Made by a program: the position numbers and the translations under genes. The notes under the pieces are model-generated. The model saw only the letters and a program-made list of their open reading frames with translations, was not told the DNA's origin and made no database searches. Source: Gemmatimonadaceae bacterium (GTDB taxonomy: Bacteria > Gemmatimonadota > Gemmatimonadetes > Gemmatimonadales > Gemmatimonadaceae). Taken from it: a DNA stretch of 64,000 bases. The DNA is taken from contig JABAQJ010000002.1 in assembly GCA_019186945.1 (NCBI GenBank), forward strand, positions 585,897 through 649,896, read 5' to 3'. Shown in pieces: positions 7,535 to 15,103 of the stretch (its first letter is position 1; every line of letters starts with the position of its first letter).

Positions 7535-8713
7535 CTAGTTGAACGCGTTGAGGCCCGTGATTGCCTGCCCAAGTATCAGCGAATGCACGTCATGCGTCCC
7601 CTCGTACGTGTACACGCTCTCCAGGTTCGCCATGTGGCGCATGGACGCGTATTCGGCCAGTATCCCGACCGCACCCAGCAAACGTCGCGACTCCCGGGCA
7701 ATCTCCGTGGCCATGTCCACGTTGTTCCGCTTCGCCAGCGAGACCTGCTGAGGCGTATAGGTACCGGCATCCTTCATTCGTCCCAGATGCAGCGACACGA
7801 GCTGCGCCTTCACGATCTCCGTCAGCATGTCCGCGAGGCGTCCTTGTTGTAGCTGGAACCCAGCGATCGGCTTGTCGAACATCACCCGGTTCTTCCCATA
7901 GGCCACGGCTTCCTCGAAGCACGCCATCGCCGCCCCGATCGCGCCCCAGCTGATCCCGTACCGGGCCTGCGTCAGGCACATGAGGGGCGACTTCAGCCCA
8001 CCGCTCCCTGGCAGCAATGCGTCCGCCGGCAGCTCGACGTTGTCGAACACCAGTTCGCTCGTGTCCGAGGCGCGCAACGAGAGTTTTCCTTTCTGATCGC
8101 GCGCCGTGAAACCCTTCGCATTCGTCGGTACGATGAACCCGCGAATCGAGCTCGCATCCTTGTCTCCGCCAGTCTTCGCCCATACGACCGCGATCTGTGC
8201 AGTCGACCCGTTCGTGATCCACATCTTGGCACCATTCAACACCCAGCGGCCATCCGCCTGTGGCATGGCCATCGTCAGCATCCCCGCGGGATTCGAACCG
8301 AAGTCCGGCTCCGTCAGGCCAAAGCAACCGATCACCTCGCCTTTCGCCATCTTCGGCAACCACGTCCGCTTCTGCTCCTCCGATCCAAACGCGTAGATCG
8401 GATACATCGCCAGCGCCCCCTGCACGGACGCGAACGATCGAATGCCTGAGTCCCCCCGCTCGAGTTCCTGCATGATGAGGCCATACGCGACGTTGTTTAG
8501 GCCCGCGCAGCCATAAGCCTCTGGAAGGTTCGCGCCAAGGACGCCCAACTCACCCATGCCGGGGATCAATTCCTTCGGAAAGCGTCCCTCCACGTAGCAC
8601 TTCCCAATTATCGGGAGCACCTTGTCGTTCACCCACGCACGGATACTCTCGCGTACCGCGCGTTCTTCCTCCGACAGCACGCTGTCGATATTGTAGAAAT
8701 CGTGGATCGTCAT
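7535..8713 (-). CDS. gcdH: Acyl-CoA dehydrogenase, glutaryl-CoA dehydrogenase type
   Basis: A 392-residue flavin dehydrogenase that oxidises an acyl-CoA and hands electrons to ETF. FAD/substrate motifs are present: CFGLTEPDFGSNPAGM and the W-I-T-N-G loop (MWITNGSTAQIAVVWAK). The C-terminal stretch YTYEGTHDVHSLILGQAITGLNAF carries the catalytic Glu in the glutaryl-CoA dehydrogenase context YEGTHD. RYGISWGAIGAAMACFE also favours that group over short-chain dehydrogenases. The start ATG at 8713 gives the normal family length; longer readings upstream are not protein-like for this family. Its stop abuts the LpxR-like start. It probably feeds the EtfBA/EtfD pathway at 2.2-6.2 kb. Substrate (glutaryl-CoA or another acyl-CoA) is inferred. 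Confidence 0.88.
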   Translation of the reverse strand: MTIHDFYNIDSVLSEEERAVRESIRAWVNDKVLPIIGKCYVEGRFPKELIPGMGELGVLGANLPEAYGCAGLNNVAYGLIMQELERGDSGIRSFASVQGALAMYPIYAFGSEEQKRTWLPKMAKGEVIGCFGLTEPDFGSNPAGMLTMAMPQADGRWVLNGAKMWITNGSTAQIAVVWAKTGGDKDASSIRGFIVPTNAKGFTARDQKGKLSLRASDTSELVFDNVELPADALLPGSGGLKSPLMCLTQARYGISWGAIGAAMACFEEAVAYGKNRVMFDKPIAGFQLQQGRLADMLTEIVKAQLVSLHLGRMKDAGTYTPQQVSLAKRNNVDMATEIARESRRLLGAVGILAEYASMRHMANLESVYTYEGTHDVHSLILGQAITGLNAFN

Positions 8714-8742
8714 AGGGGCAAAAGATACCCTGACGGAGCCGG

Positions 8743-9093
8743 CTATGGGCTCCCATCCCCCGCTCGTCGATTTCCGAGCCACGACCCCAGCCAGGCAGCA
8801 CTCCCGGCGAGCACGGCGGGGAATGCTATCGTGAGCCCGATCAACACGCTCGCGGGGACTCCCATGGCCCCGCCCAGTCGACGGGCCAGCGTGTCGACGG
8901 GCAGTCCGGAAATCCGATAGACAACGAGAATCCCGCCCCATGCCAGAGCGGCACCGACCGCCGCAACGAGGCCAGGTGTACGACCGCGACCGAGGATGAG
9001 GCCTCCACCAGCCGCCACTAACGGAACGCTCCACCAGCCGAGCAGAACCGTGCCGAGCGCAATCGCCAGCGCAAACAGGAGAATTCGTGCCAT
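8743..9093 (-). CDS. Small integral membrane protein
   Basis: A 116-residue protein of almost entirely hydrophobic segments, probably four membrane helices, with short Arg-containing loops (LGRGRTPG and ARRLGG). It starts with an ATG 8 bases after the penicillin acylase stop and ends 29 bases before gcdH, so it belongs to the same transcript. I recognise no conserved motif and assign no function. Composition matches its neighbours. Confidence 0.7.
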   Translation of the reverse strand: MARILLFALAIALGTVLLGWWSVPLVAAGGGLILGRGRTPGLVAAVGAALAWGGILVVYRISGLPVDTLARRLGGAMGVPASVLIGLTIAFPAVLAGSAAWLGSWLGNRRAGDGSP

Positions 9094-9101
9094 GACGAAC
9101 G

Positions 9102-11579
9102 CTACATCCGGGGCGCGGGTCGGAGAGTGAGCGTCGCCCGTGTCTTCGCGACTGACAGATCGCTGGGCGTCCTCGGCACGAAGAGCGTATCCAGTGCTCC
9201 ATCGCGCCAGAGCGCGAGTCGATCCGTATATCGAGCGCTCGCCGGATTACCGCTTTGGCCCCCGGGATAGGTGCCGAAGGCACTGATCGTATCCCCGAGT
9301 TCGACTACCATCCGCCAGCTCGAACCAAAGCCGTTTCCGCCGGACGGATTGAGCGTACCCGGTCCTCCCTGTATCGGGACTCCTGTCTCGGAGAAACCGG
9401 GCAGCCGCAGGATGTGGTATACGCTCGCAGCGCCGCGTTCGGACCAGCGCCAGCGGCCAGCTGACGGAGGCCCGAACTGGGCCGACAGGGAGTCCCACGC
9501 AATCCTCAGGCTGGCGGCCACTACCGCGTCACGTTGCTCGGCTGTATCGGGTGTTGCTCGGCGATCCCACCACGAACTGGCAGAGTCCTTCAACAGAACC
9601 AGCAGGACGGCCTCACTGGGGGTGGAAAACGGACGTCCGGTGGAGTCGTTGAGTTCGTCCCACGCGATTCGTCCTAGCGTCCGCATCGAGCGCTCGAACA
9701 ACACTGCCGCATCCTGCGTCTGTACATATCGCCGGTCCCATGACGCGAGAAGCGCATGCGCACTGTCGAGCGGCACATCGCTCGCGTTTCGCTGGCTGGC
9801 GGCCGCGTTCAGGAAAAACGGGACGAACAATTCTGCGCGCATGCTCCTGGGATCGGTCTGGTACTCCCGCATCCGAGTCAGAGTCACGGACGAGTCCTCG
9901 CGCAGGAGCCGGTTGATGTTCAGCGCACGCCAAGGATCGAAGCTCCGATCCGTCCCCAGGTACGGTGCGCCGACTTTCGGGTCGATGGGTTCCTGGTTGG
10001 CCGATGCCAGAAAGCCCTGCACTGGCTCGAATGACTGCGGGTATCGCTCGACCGGCCAGTAGCCTCGCCAATCGTTGGAGCTGTAGCGCCCGTCGCGCAC
10101 GACCGTGCCGTTTCCATCGTCCGGACGCAAGGGGAAGTAGCCGGTTGAGCGTATGGCGATGGTGCCGTTACGGTCTGCCACGATCATGTTCTGCGCGGGC
10201 ACCGCATAATGCGCAGCCATGCTGTCCAGGAATGCACGTGCCGTAATGGCGTGAGCAGCGGCCTGGAATCCGGAGAGTTCCAAGTGTCCGTCGAATGCTG
10301 TCCAGCGCATAGACGTGGCCTGTCCATTCCAGCGGCTGATCGGTCCCCGGTGCGTGTAGCGGATGGTATCGACGCCGAGAACCTCGCCTTTCGGACCACT
10401 GTACGTCTCGATTCGGCTTTCCAGCGGTCGCCACTCGCCATCGAGTCGATAGTGCGTCGGGTTCTCGGGATCGTTCAGCGTTTCCCGGTAGAAATCGATG
10501 ACGTCGGCGCCTGTGTTGGTGAATGACCAGGCGACGTCGCGCGTGAAACCGATGATGATGCCGGGCAGCCCGGGGATCGTGACGCCATATGCGTCAAACT
10601 TGCCTGGCACGACGATGTGCGCTTCATACCATATACTCGGCAGCGTGAGCTGCAGGTGCGGATCGCCGGCCAGCAGCGCGTGGCCGGAGGCCGACCGCGC
10701 TGGCGACACCGCCCAGTTGTTACTGGCGAAGGTGCGCCGTTCGGAGCCACCGATGAGGGCAGGGAGGTCGGGGAGAGCGGCCGCTACGCCGGCCGCCAGC
10801 GTGTCCGGGCTGCCTGGTGGCGGCAGCGCCGCCAGATCGAACCTCGGTCCCGAAAGACCGTTCGGCTGGATCGGTTCCTGGATGGGCGTGTGGACCGGAA
10901 AGAGCGCCCGCGCCGCGGGAGCGCCCACCATCGACTGAGCACGCAGCATCGTGCGCTCGTCGAAAAAGTAGGTCAGCGTATAGCTCATGCGGCCGAACAG
11001 ATAAAGCGAGTTGATCGGGCGCCAGAGCTCCGGTCGGCGCTTGAGGAGCCGGTATTCGACCGGCCACTCGTCAGGAGTGAGATCGCCGACATACGCGTTG
11101 ACGCCATCTGCGTAGGCAGCCAATAGACGCGCCGTCTCGCTGGCTGGATCCATCGATGCGGCAAGCCGCTCGGCGGCATACGGAAGACCGATACGCCGCG
11201 TTTCCTGGTCCAGTCGCAAGGCTGGCTGGCCGGCCCACTCGGTGAGTCGTCCGGACGCCGCATGTGTCTGCGCGTCGAGCTGGAAGAGGCGATCCCTCGC
11301 GACCACGTAGCCAAGAGCACGAATCGCGTCTTCCTCTGTGGCAGCAAAGATGTGCGGCACGCCACGACGATCGTACCTGACGTCCACAGAAGACGCGAGC
11401 CCTGGGATGTCGCCGGACGCCTTGTTGGGGAACTCGGCGTAGCGGGTGGAGGCCCAGGCACCGTGTACCGGGTCGAGCAGCGGTCCGAGCGGGGGAACCG
11501 GGGGAATCCCACGGAAACCCAGCCAGAGCCCTCCGCCCAATGCGACGCCCGAAAGCGCAACAACCGCTGGTCTTGTCAT
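9102..11579 (-). CDS. Penicillin acylase family N-terminal-nucleophile hydrolase
   Basis: An 825-residue member of peptidase family S45, which cleaves amide bonds such as acyl-homoserine lactones, acyl-amino acids or beta-lactam side chains. An N-terminal hydrophobic segment (VVALSGVALGGGLWLGF) gives export or anchoring. The alpha-chain region shows VRYDRRGVPHIFAATEEDA and GYVVARDRLFQLD. The autocatalytic site is SNNWAVSP, whose Ser becomes the N-terminal nucleophile of the beta chain after removal of the spacer. LAGDPHLQLTLPSIWYEAH follows, as in the family. The ATG at 11579 lies 20 bases after the SprT-like gene's stop; a longer reading would overlap that gene. Natural substrate unknown; quorum-signal acylase activity is one possibility only. 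Confidence 0.88.
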   Translation of the reverse strand: MTRPAVVALSGVALGGGLWLGFRGIPPVPPLGPLLDPVHGAWASTRYAEFPNKASGDIPGLASSVDVRYDRRGVPHIFAATEEDAIRALGYVVARDRLFQLDAQTHAASGRLTEWAGQPALRLDQETRRIGLPYAAERLAASMDPASETARLLAAYADGVNAYVGDLTPDEWPVEYRLLKRRPELWRPINSLYLFGRMSYTLTYFFDERTMLRAQSMVGAPAARALFPVHTPIQEPIQPNGLSGPRFDLAALPPPGSPDTLAAGVAAALPDLPALIGGSERRTFASNNWAVSPARSASGHALLAGDPHLQLTLPSIWYEAHIVVPGKFDAYGVTIPGLPGIIIGFTRDVAWSFTNTGADVIDFYRETLNDPENPTHYRLDGEWRPLESRIETYSGPKGEVLGVDTIRYTHRGPISRWNGQATSMRWTAFDGHLELSGFQAAAHAITARAFLDSMAAHYAVPAQNMIVADRNGTIAIRSTGYFPLRPDDGNGTVVRDGRYSSNDWRGYWPVERYPQSFEPVQGFLASANQEPIDPKVGAPYLGTDRSFDPWRALNINRLLREDSSVTLTRMREYQTDPRSMRAELFVPFFLNAAASQRNASDVPLDSAHALLASWDRRYVQTQDAAVLFERSMRTLGRIAWDELNDSTGRPFSTPSEAVLLVLLKDSASSWWDRRATPDTAEQRDAVVAASLRIAWDSLSAQFGPPSAGRWRWSERGAASVYHILRLPGFSETGVPIQGGPGTLNPSGGNGFGSSWRMVVELGDTISAFGTYPGGQSGNPASARYTDRLALWRDGALDTLFVPRTPSDLSVAKTRATLTLRPAPRM

Positions 11580-11599
11580 GCGGGGCAAGATGCCTCGAG

Positions 11600-12280
11600 T
11601 CAGGAGCGCCTGCCAGTGACGCGCTTCGCTGCACCGTGAATGCCCACCAGGCGCGCCTTGCCGCGGAAAGCGCGGTCGTGCGCCAGAGGACGTTGCGTCT
11701 CGTATTGCCACTGATGGACCATCTCGTGGGCCAGGGTGTCGACAACTTCCTCCCAGCCGTCGCGCTTGAGGTGCCGGTGCGCAATGGCGATCTCGGGCGG
11801 AGACCCGTCGTGGCCGGGCGAAAAATGCCCAAGGCGCGTGCGCATGCGACGAGATACCCGAATGGTCACATTACCTAACGCGTCAGCGAAGCGCTCGCGA
11901 TTGAGCTGCCGATGGGCATCGACCAGTCTCGCGACGAAACCAGCGTCGGCTGGATGCGACCTTTCCTGTCGATGCGCTCCTGTCGCCTGACGATCTGGGA
12001 GCGGGAACGCCAGTAGTTCACGCCGCGCTCGACGTCGAAGGGCCCCACGTCCGTTCACGAAGTCGACGAGAGCCAGCAGCACGGTCGGTTGTGCGTCGCC
12101 GAGAGCGTGATGGACGCGCAGGTGCGAGCCGCGAAACGAAGCGATCGTGGTGCGGTTGTGCGTGAAGGTGCAACGATCTATCCCGGTCAAGCCGAGCGAG
12201 CGGAGCCGATCGAGGAACGCAGCAGAGCTCACCGCGGGCGGAGAATGGCTCACGGTGGGAACGGAATGATGACGCGCCAA
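11600..12280 (-). CDS. SprT-like zinc metalloprotease-fold protein
   Basis: A protein of up to 226 residues with a C-terminal SprT-like domain. The zinc motif is HEMVHQWQ (H-E-x-x-H), followed by RAFRGKARLVGIHG in which a downstream His could be the third ligand. A preceding stretch, ALGNVTIRVSRRMRTRLGHF, matches the usual entry into such domains. SprT-like proteins include DNA-protein crosslink proteases and uncharacterised bacterial forms. The first in-frame start is a TTG at 12280; a GTG 12 codons later is an alternative. It lies within a minus-strand run, 139 bases downstream of the phosphoesterase and 20 bases ahead of penicillin acylase. It contains a CCTAACG heptamer (11874) that forces a TTA leucine codon. 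Confidence 0.72.
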   Translation of the reverse strand: MARHHSVPTVSHSPPAVSSAAFLDRLRSLGLTGIDRCTFTHNRTTIASFRGSHLRVHHALGDAQPTVLLALVDFVNGRGALRRRARRELLAFPLPDRQATGAHRQERSHPADAGFVARLVDAHRQLNRERFADALGNVTIRVSRRMRTRLGHFSPGHDGSPPEIAIAHRHLKRDGWEEVVDTLAHEMVHQWQYETQRPLAHDRAFRGKARLVGIHGAAKRVTGRRS

Positions 12281-12293
12281 CGCCGTTCCGCAG

Positions 12294-12318
12294 GTATCTG
12301 TTTCCCGGGGGGGGCCCC
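12294..12318 (-). repeat. G8C4 tract element, copy B
   Basis: GTATCTGTTTCCC, then eight G (12307-12314) and four C (12315-12318) on the plus strand, 14-38 bases upstream of the SprT-like TTG. It matches copy A (7491-7517) in order and spacing. A 7-bp inverted repeat, GGAACGG (12258-12264) with CCGTTCC (12283-12289), spans the SprT-like start. Confidence 0.6.
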
Positions 12319-12419
12319 GCCAGGGAGCACGCCGGCTGACGACGACGGCGCGGAAACGCGCTTGTCGGCGGGCAATGCCAGTTCCAGCTGCGATCCCATC
12401 AACAGGCGCCGCAGCGCAC

Positions 12420-13259
12420 CTAACGCGCGAAGCACTGCGTCGCTAGCGGCTCGAATCCCCGTCCCTCTCCCGCCCAAACGCGGGTCACCACCTCGATCCG
12501 ATCGGACGCGGCCACTATTTCGTGCACGGACGACGGGCGCCCCCCTCGCGAGCGACTGGAAATCGTACCAGCCGTCAGCACCAACATCGTGCGCCCCGCA
12601 TGCGCGTGCGCATGCACGGCCTCCTGATGGTCGTGTCCGGTCAGAACCAGGTCCACCCCCATGTGCGCCAATGCGTCGACCGCCTGCTCAGCACGCTTGA
12701 CGCCAAAGCGCCTGGACAGATCGCCGCGGGTGAGGTTGTGGTGCAGGACGACAACTCGCAGGTCATCCTCCGGCGCCTCCACGAACGCCTGGCGGGCCGC
12801 CGCCAACTGCGTCGGTCGCAGGTCCCCAATGATCGACAGGTCGCGCAGATTCCACGTCAGTGTCCGCGCATGAACCCCCTGGGCGGTGTTGAGGCCCACT
12901 AGCGTCGCCCCGGGAACACGCAGCACCGGCTCCAACTCCTCGCCTGTATGCCGGAGATACGGCGCGTACATCGTCTCCGACCCGCGCAGGTGAAGCGGCG
13001 AACGCCACCACGCAACGTCGTGGTTCCCGGGCACGACGATCACAGGGCTCGCTCTTCGCAAGTCACGGACAAACGCTCGAGCACGCTGCAACTCCCCCGC
13101 GCGCGCCCGCAGCGACAGATCGCCGGACAAAGCGATCGCGTCGTACGGGTGGGAATGCACCAGCGCCTCGATCGCTTCAACCTGTTCATGCACCACTGAG
13201 GCCCCGAAATGCACGTCCGATACGTGGAGGATCGACACGCCGGGTCGGCGCGTGGTCAT
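12420..13259 (-). CDS. Metallophosphoesterase, calcineurin-like (cyclic nucleotide phosphodiesterase type)
   Basis: A 279-residue cytoplasmic phosphoesterase with the full dinuclear metal signature in order: HVSDVHFGA (D-x-H), LSGDLSLRA (G-D), VVPGNHDVAW (G-N-H-D), VVLHHNLTRG and LTGHDHQEAVH (G-H-x-H). The order and spacing fit class III cyclic nucleotide phosphodiesterases and related enzymes (CpdA type). The substrate cannot be read from sequence. The stop codon TAG lies inside a CGTTAGG heptamer (12419-12425). It is 36 bases downstream of the dehydrogenase gene on the same strand. Confidence 0.88.
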   Translation of the reverse strand: MTTRRPGVSILHVSDVHFGASVVHEQVEAIEALVHSHPYDAIALSGDLSLRARAGELQRARAFVRDLRRASPVIVVPGNHDVAWWRSPLHLRGSETMYAPYLRHTGEELEPVLRVPGATLVGLNTAQGVHARTLTWNLRDLSIIGDLRPTQLAAARQAFVEAPEDDLRVVVLHHNLTRGDLSRRFGVKRAEQAVDALAHMGVDLVLTGHDHQEAVHAHAHAGRTMLVLTAGTISSRSRGGRPSSVHEIVAASDRIEVVTRVWAGEGRGFEPLATQCFAR

Positions 13260-13295
13260 GACAACCCGCTTGACCGCATGGCCGCGCTCTCGCGC

Positions 13296-14312
13296 CTAAC
13301 GAAGACGCGCGATGATCGCATCCGTGAACTGCGCCGTCGTTGCCGTTCCCCCCAGATCCCCGGTGAGGACTGCCCCGTTTCGAATCGTGGCCTCGAGGGC
13401 CGTTCTGATCCGGTCTCCCTTGGCCTGCTCCCCGACAAAATCCAGCATGAGGGCGGCCGCGAGGATTAGCGCTCCGGGATTCGCGATCCCCTTCCCCGCG
13501 ATGTCCGGAGCCGTGCCGTGCACCGCCTCGAAGATGGCCGCCGATGTCCCGATGTTCGCACCTGGGGCCAGTCCCAGTCCTCCCACCAGGCCCGACACGA
13601 GATCCGACAGGATGTCGCCAAACAGGTTGGTCGTCACTATGACGTCGAACTGCTCGGGCTTGATCACCAGCTGCATCGCGGCCGCATCGACGATCCGCTC
13701 GTCATAGGCGATCCGCCCTTCGTACTCCCTGGCTACCGCTTGCCCGATGCTGCGAAACAGCCCCTGTGTGTACTTCAGAATATTCGCCTTGTGAACGAGC
13801 GTGATATTGCGACGCCCGTGGCGCAGAGCGTACTCGAACGCATACCGGATCACTCGTTCAGAGCCCACGCGGGTGATCAGGGCGATCGACTCGGCAGCGG
13901 CCTTCTCGTCGGGGCCAACCTTGATGTAATGCTCCAGCCCCGCATAGAGCCCCTCCGTGTTCTCGCGGACGATAACGATGTCCACGCCCTCGTACCGCCC
14001 ACCGGGGACGATATCCTTTGCCGGCCGCACGTTGGCGTACAGATCGAACGTCTTGCGTAACGCGACGTTCACCGAGCGGTAGCCGTCGCCAACGGGCGTC
14101 TCCAGCGGACCCTTCAGTGCGAGTCGCGTCCGGCGAATGGATTCCAGCGTTGCGTCCGGCATGGGATCGCGCGCCTCCGCGACTCCAGCTGCACCGGCGA
14201 CCCGACGATCCCAGATGAAAGGAGCGTGTACAGCGTCCAGCACGCGAAGAGTGGCGGCGGTGATGTCCGGTCCGATGCCGTCGCCGGCAATCAAGGTGCA
14301 AGGTATTGTCAT
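13296..14312 (-). CDS. Isocitrate/isopropylmalate-family dehydrogenase, NAD-dependent isocitrate dehydrogenase type
   Basis: A 338-residue beta-decarboxylating dehydrogenase. The start is ATG at 14312 (TLIAGDGIGPDI is the standard N-terminus). Substrate-binding residues are seen in LYANVRPAKDIVPGGRYEGVD and the signature VIVRENTEGLYAG. Metal-binding aspartates sit in DVIVTTNLFGDILSDL, and the coenzyme segment is EAVHGTAPDIAGKGIANP. The LYANVRP stretch and ENTEG are typical of the short NAD-type isocitrate dehydrogenases and homoisocitrate dehydrogenases, rather than LeuB. It probably works in the citric acid cycle; a homoisocitrate role is less likely but not excluded. Its TAG stop lies in a CGTTAGG heptamer. 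Confidence 0.85.
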   Translation of the reverse strand: MTIPCTLIAGDGIGPDITAATLRVLDAVHAPFIWDRRVAGAAGVAEARDPMPDATLESIRRTRLALKGPLETPVGDGYRSVNVALRKTFDLYANVRPAKDIVPGGRYEGVDIVIVRENTEGLYAGLEHYIKVGPDEKAAAESIALITRVGSERVIRYAFEYALRHGRRNITLVHKANILKYTQGLFRSIGQAVAREYEGRIAYDERIVDAAAMQLVIKPEQFDVIVTTNLFGDILSDLVSGLVGGLGLAPGANIGTSAAIFEAVHGTAPDIAGKGIANPGALILAAALMLDFVGEQAKGDRIRTALEATIRNGAVLTGDLGGTATTAQFTDAIIARLR

Positions 14313-14323
14313 GTACGGTGAAC

Positions 14324-15001
14324 CTAACGAGTAACGAACAGATCGGCCACGCGCCTGGCGAGCGAAGTGAGGACGAGCGGCGTGAGAGTCGCGGATGGGT
14401 CGCTGTGCAAATCGCCCGACCACTGCAGCTGCAAGCGCCGGACGTCGACCAGAGCCAGATGCAGCACTGCGCGTGCAGATCCGTCATCCACCCGAACGAA
14501 GCCGAGCTCCACGGGAATCAGTGCGTACCGCGTGTCGTGCAACCCCGCGATCACCCTGAGCTGCGACGCGACCGGCTCGGCCAGGGTACCGCGCGAGTTC
14601 CGCTCGAGGCGACGAACGGCCTCCGCGGCACGAATCTGGAACGGATCCGTAGCGTATGTGGGGTTGCGTCGGGACGCGGCGGCGAGCGTAGCGGGGCCAA
14701 CCCAGTGCGCTCCCAGCCCGCGCGCCTCGGCCTCGCGTGCGAAGGCCGAATCGGCGGCCGACAGGAACGCGACCGGATCAGGAATGGCCGCGGCCCACTG
14801 ATGGGCGTCGCCGGGCTCCAGCAGGCGGAGTGGGAGCACGACGATGCGCTCGGACGCGAACGCTTCGAGAGACGGCGGCGACTGGCCGGCCTCCGAGTCC
14901 TCGTCGATCCGCGTCATCCTCGCTGCCGAGCACGCGCTGCCGATCGCCACGGCAGCCAGTACCAGGGGAGCAATCCTCAAGACAGCATGTCTGGTGGTCA
15001 C
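14324..15001 (-). CDS. Hypothetical lipoprotein
   Basis: A 225-residue protein with a signal sequence ending in AIGSACS, a good lipobox, so periplasmic and lipid-anchored. The mature part alternates hydrophobic strands and helices (ERIVVLPLRLLEP, then LRVIAGLHDTRYALIPVELGFVRV, then HLALVDVRRLQLQWSGDL). That layout resembles secretion-linked or LpoB/CsgG-like lipoproteins that bind at a cell-envelope machine, but I see no diagnostic motif. The GTG start is 11 bases beyond the conserved lipoprotein N-terminus region. It ends 11 bases before the dehydrogenase start, and its TAG stop is again within CGTTAGG. Function unknown. Confidence 0.65.
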   Translation of the reverse strand: MTTRHAVLRIAPLVLAAVAIGSACSAARMTRIDEDSEAGQSPPSLEAFASERIVVLPLRLLEPGDAHQWAAAIPDPVAFLSAADSAFAREAEARGLGAHWVGPATLAAASRRNPTYATDPFQIRAAEAVRRLERNSRGTLAEPVASQLRVIAGLHDTRYALIPVELGFVRVDDGSARAVLHLALVDVRRLQLQWSGDLHSDPSATLTPLVLTSLARRVADLFVTR

Positions 15002-15103
15002 GCAGGAATACTAACAGATCCACGCACGAGCCGATCCCACGCCTTCCCGATTCCGTCCGCGGGTCTCAATTTCTGCCGGTTTCCGACTTCGAGCGAGGAA
15101 CGC

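Noticed and set aside
8714-9283. N-terminal extension of the glutaryl-CoA-type dehydrogenase to 582 residues
   Set aside because: The extra ~190 residues overlap the small membrane protein gene, are rich in Arg/Ser/Gly and have no family match. The ATG at 8713 gives the normal family length.
11874-14329. Four CCTAACG heptamers within 2.5 kb as an integron attC array
   Set aside because: The sites are single, far apart and lack paired inverse core sites and imperfect palindromes; no integrase is present.
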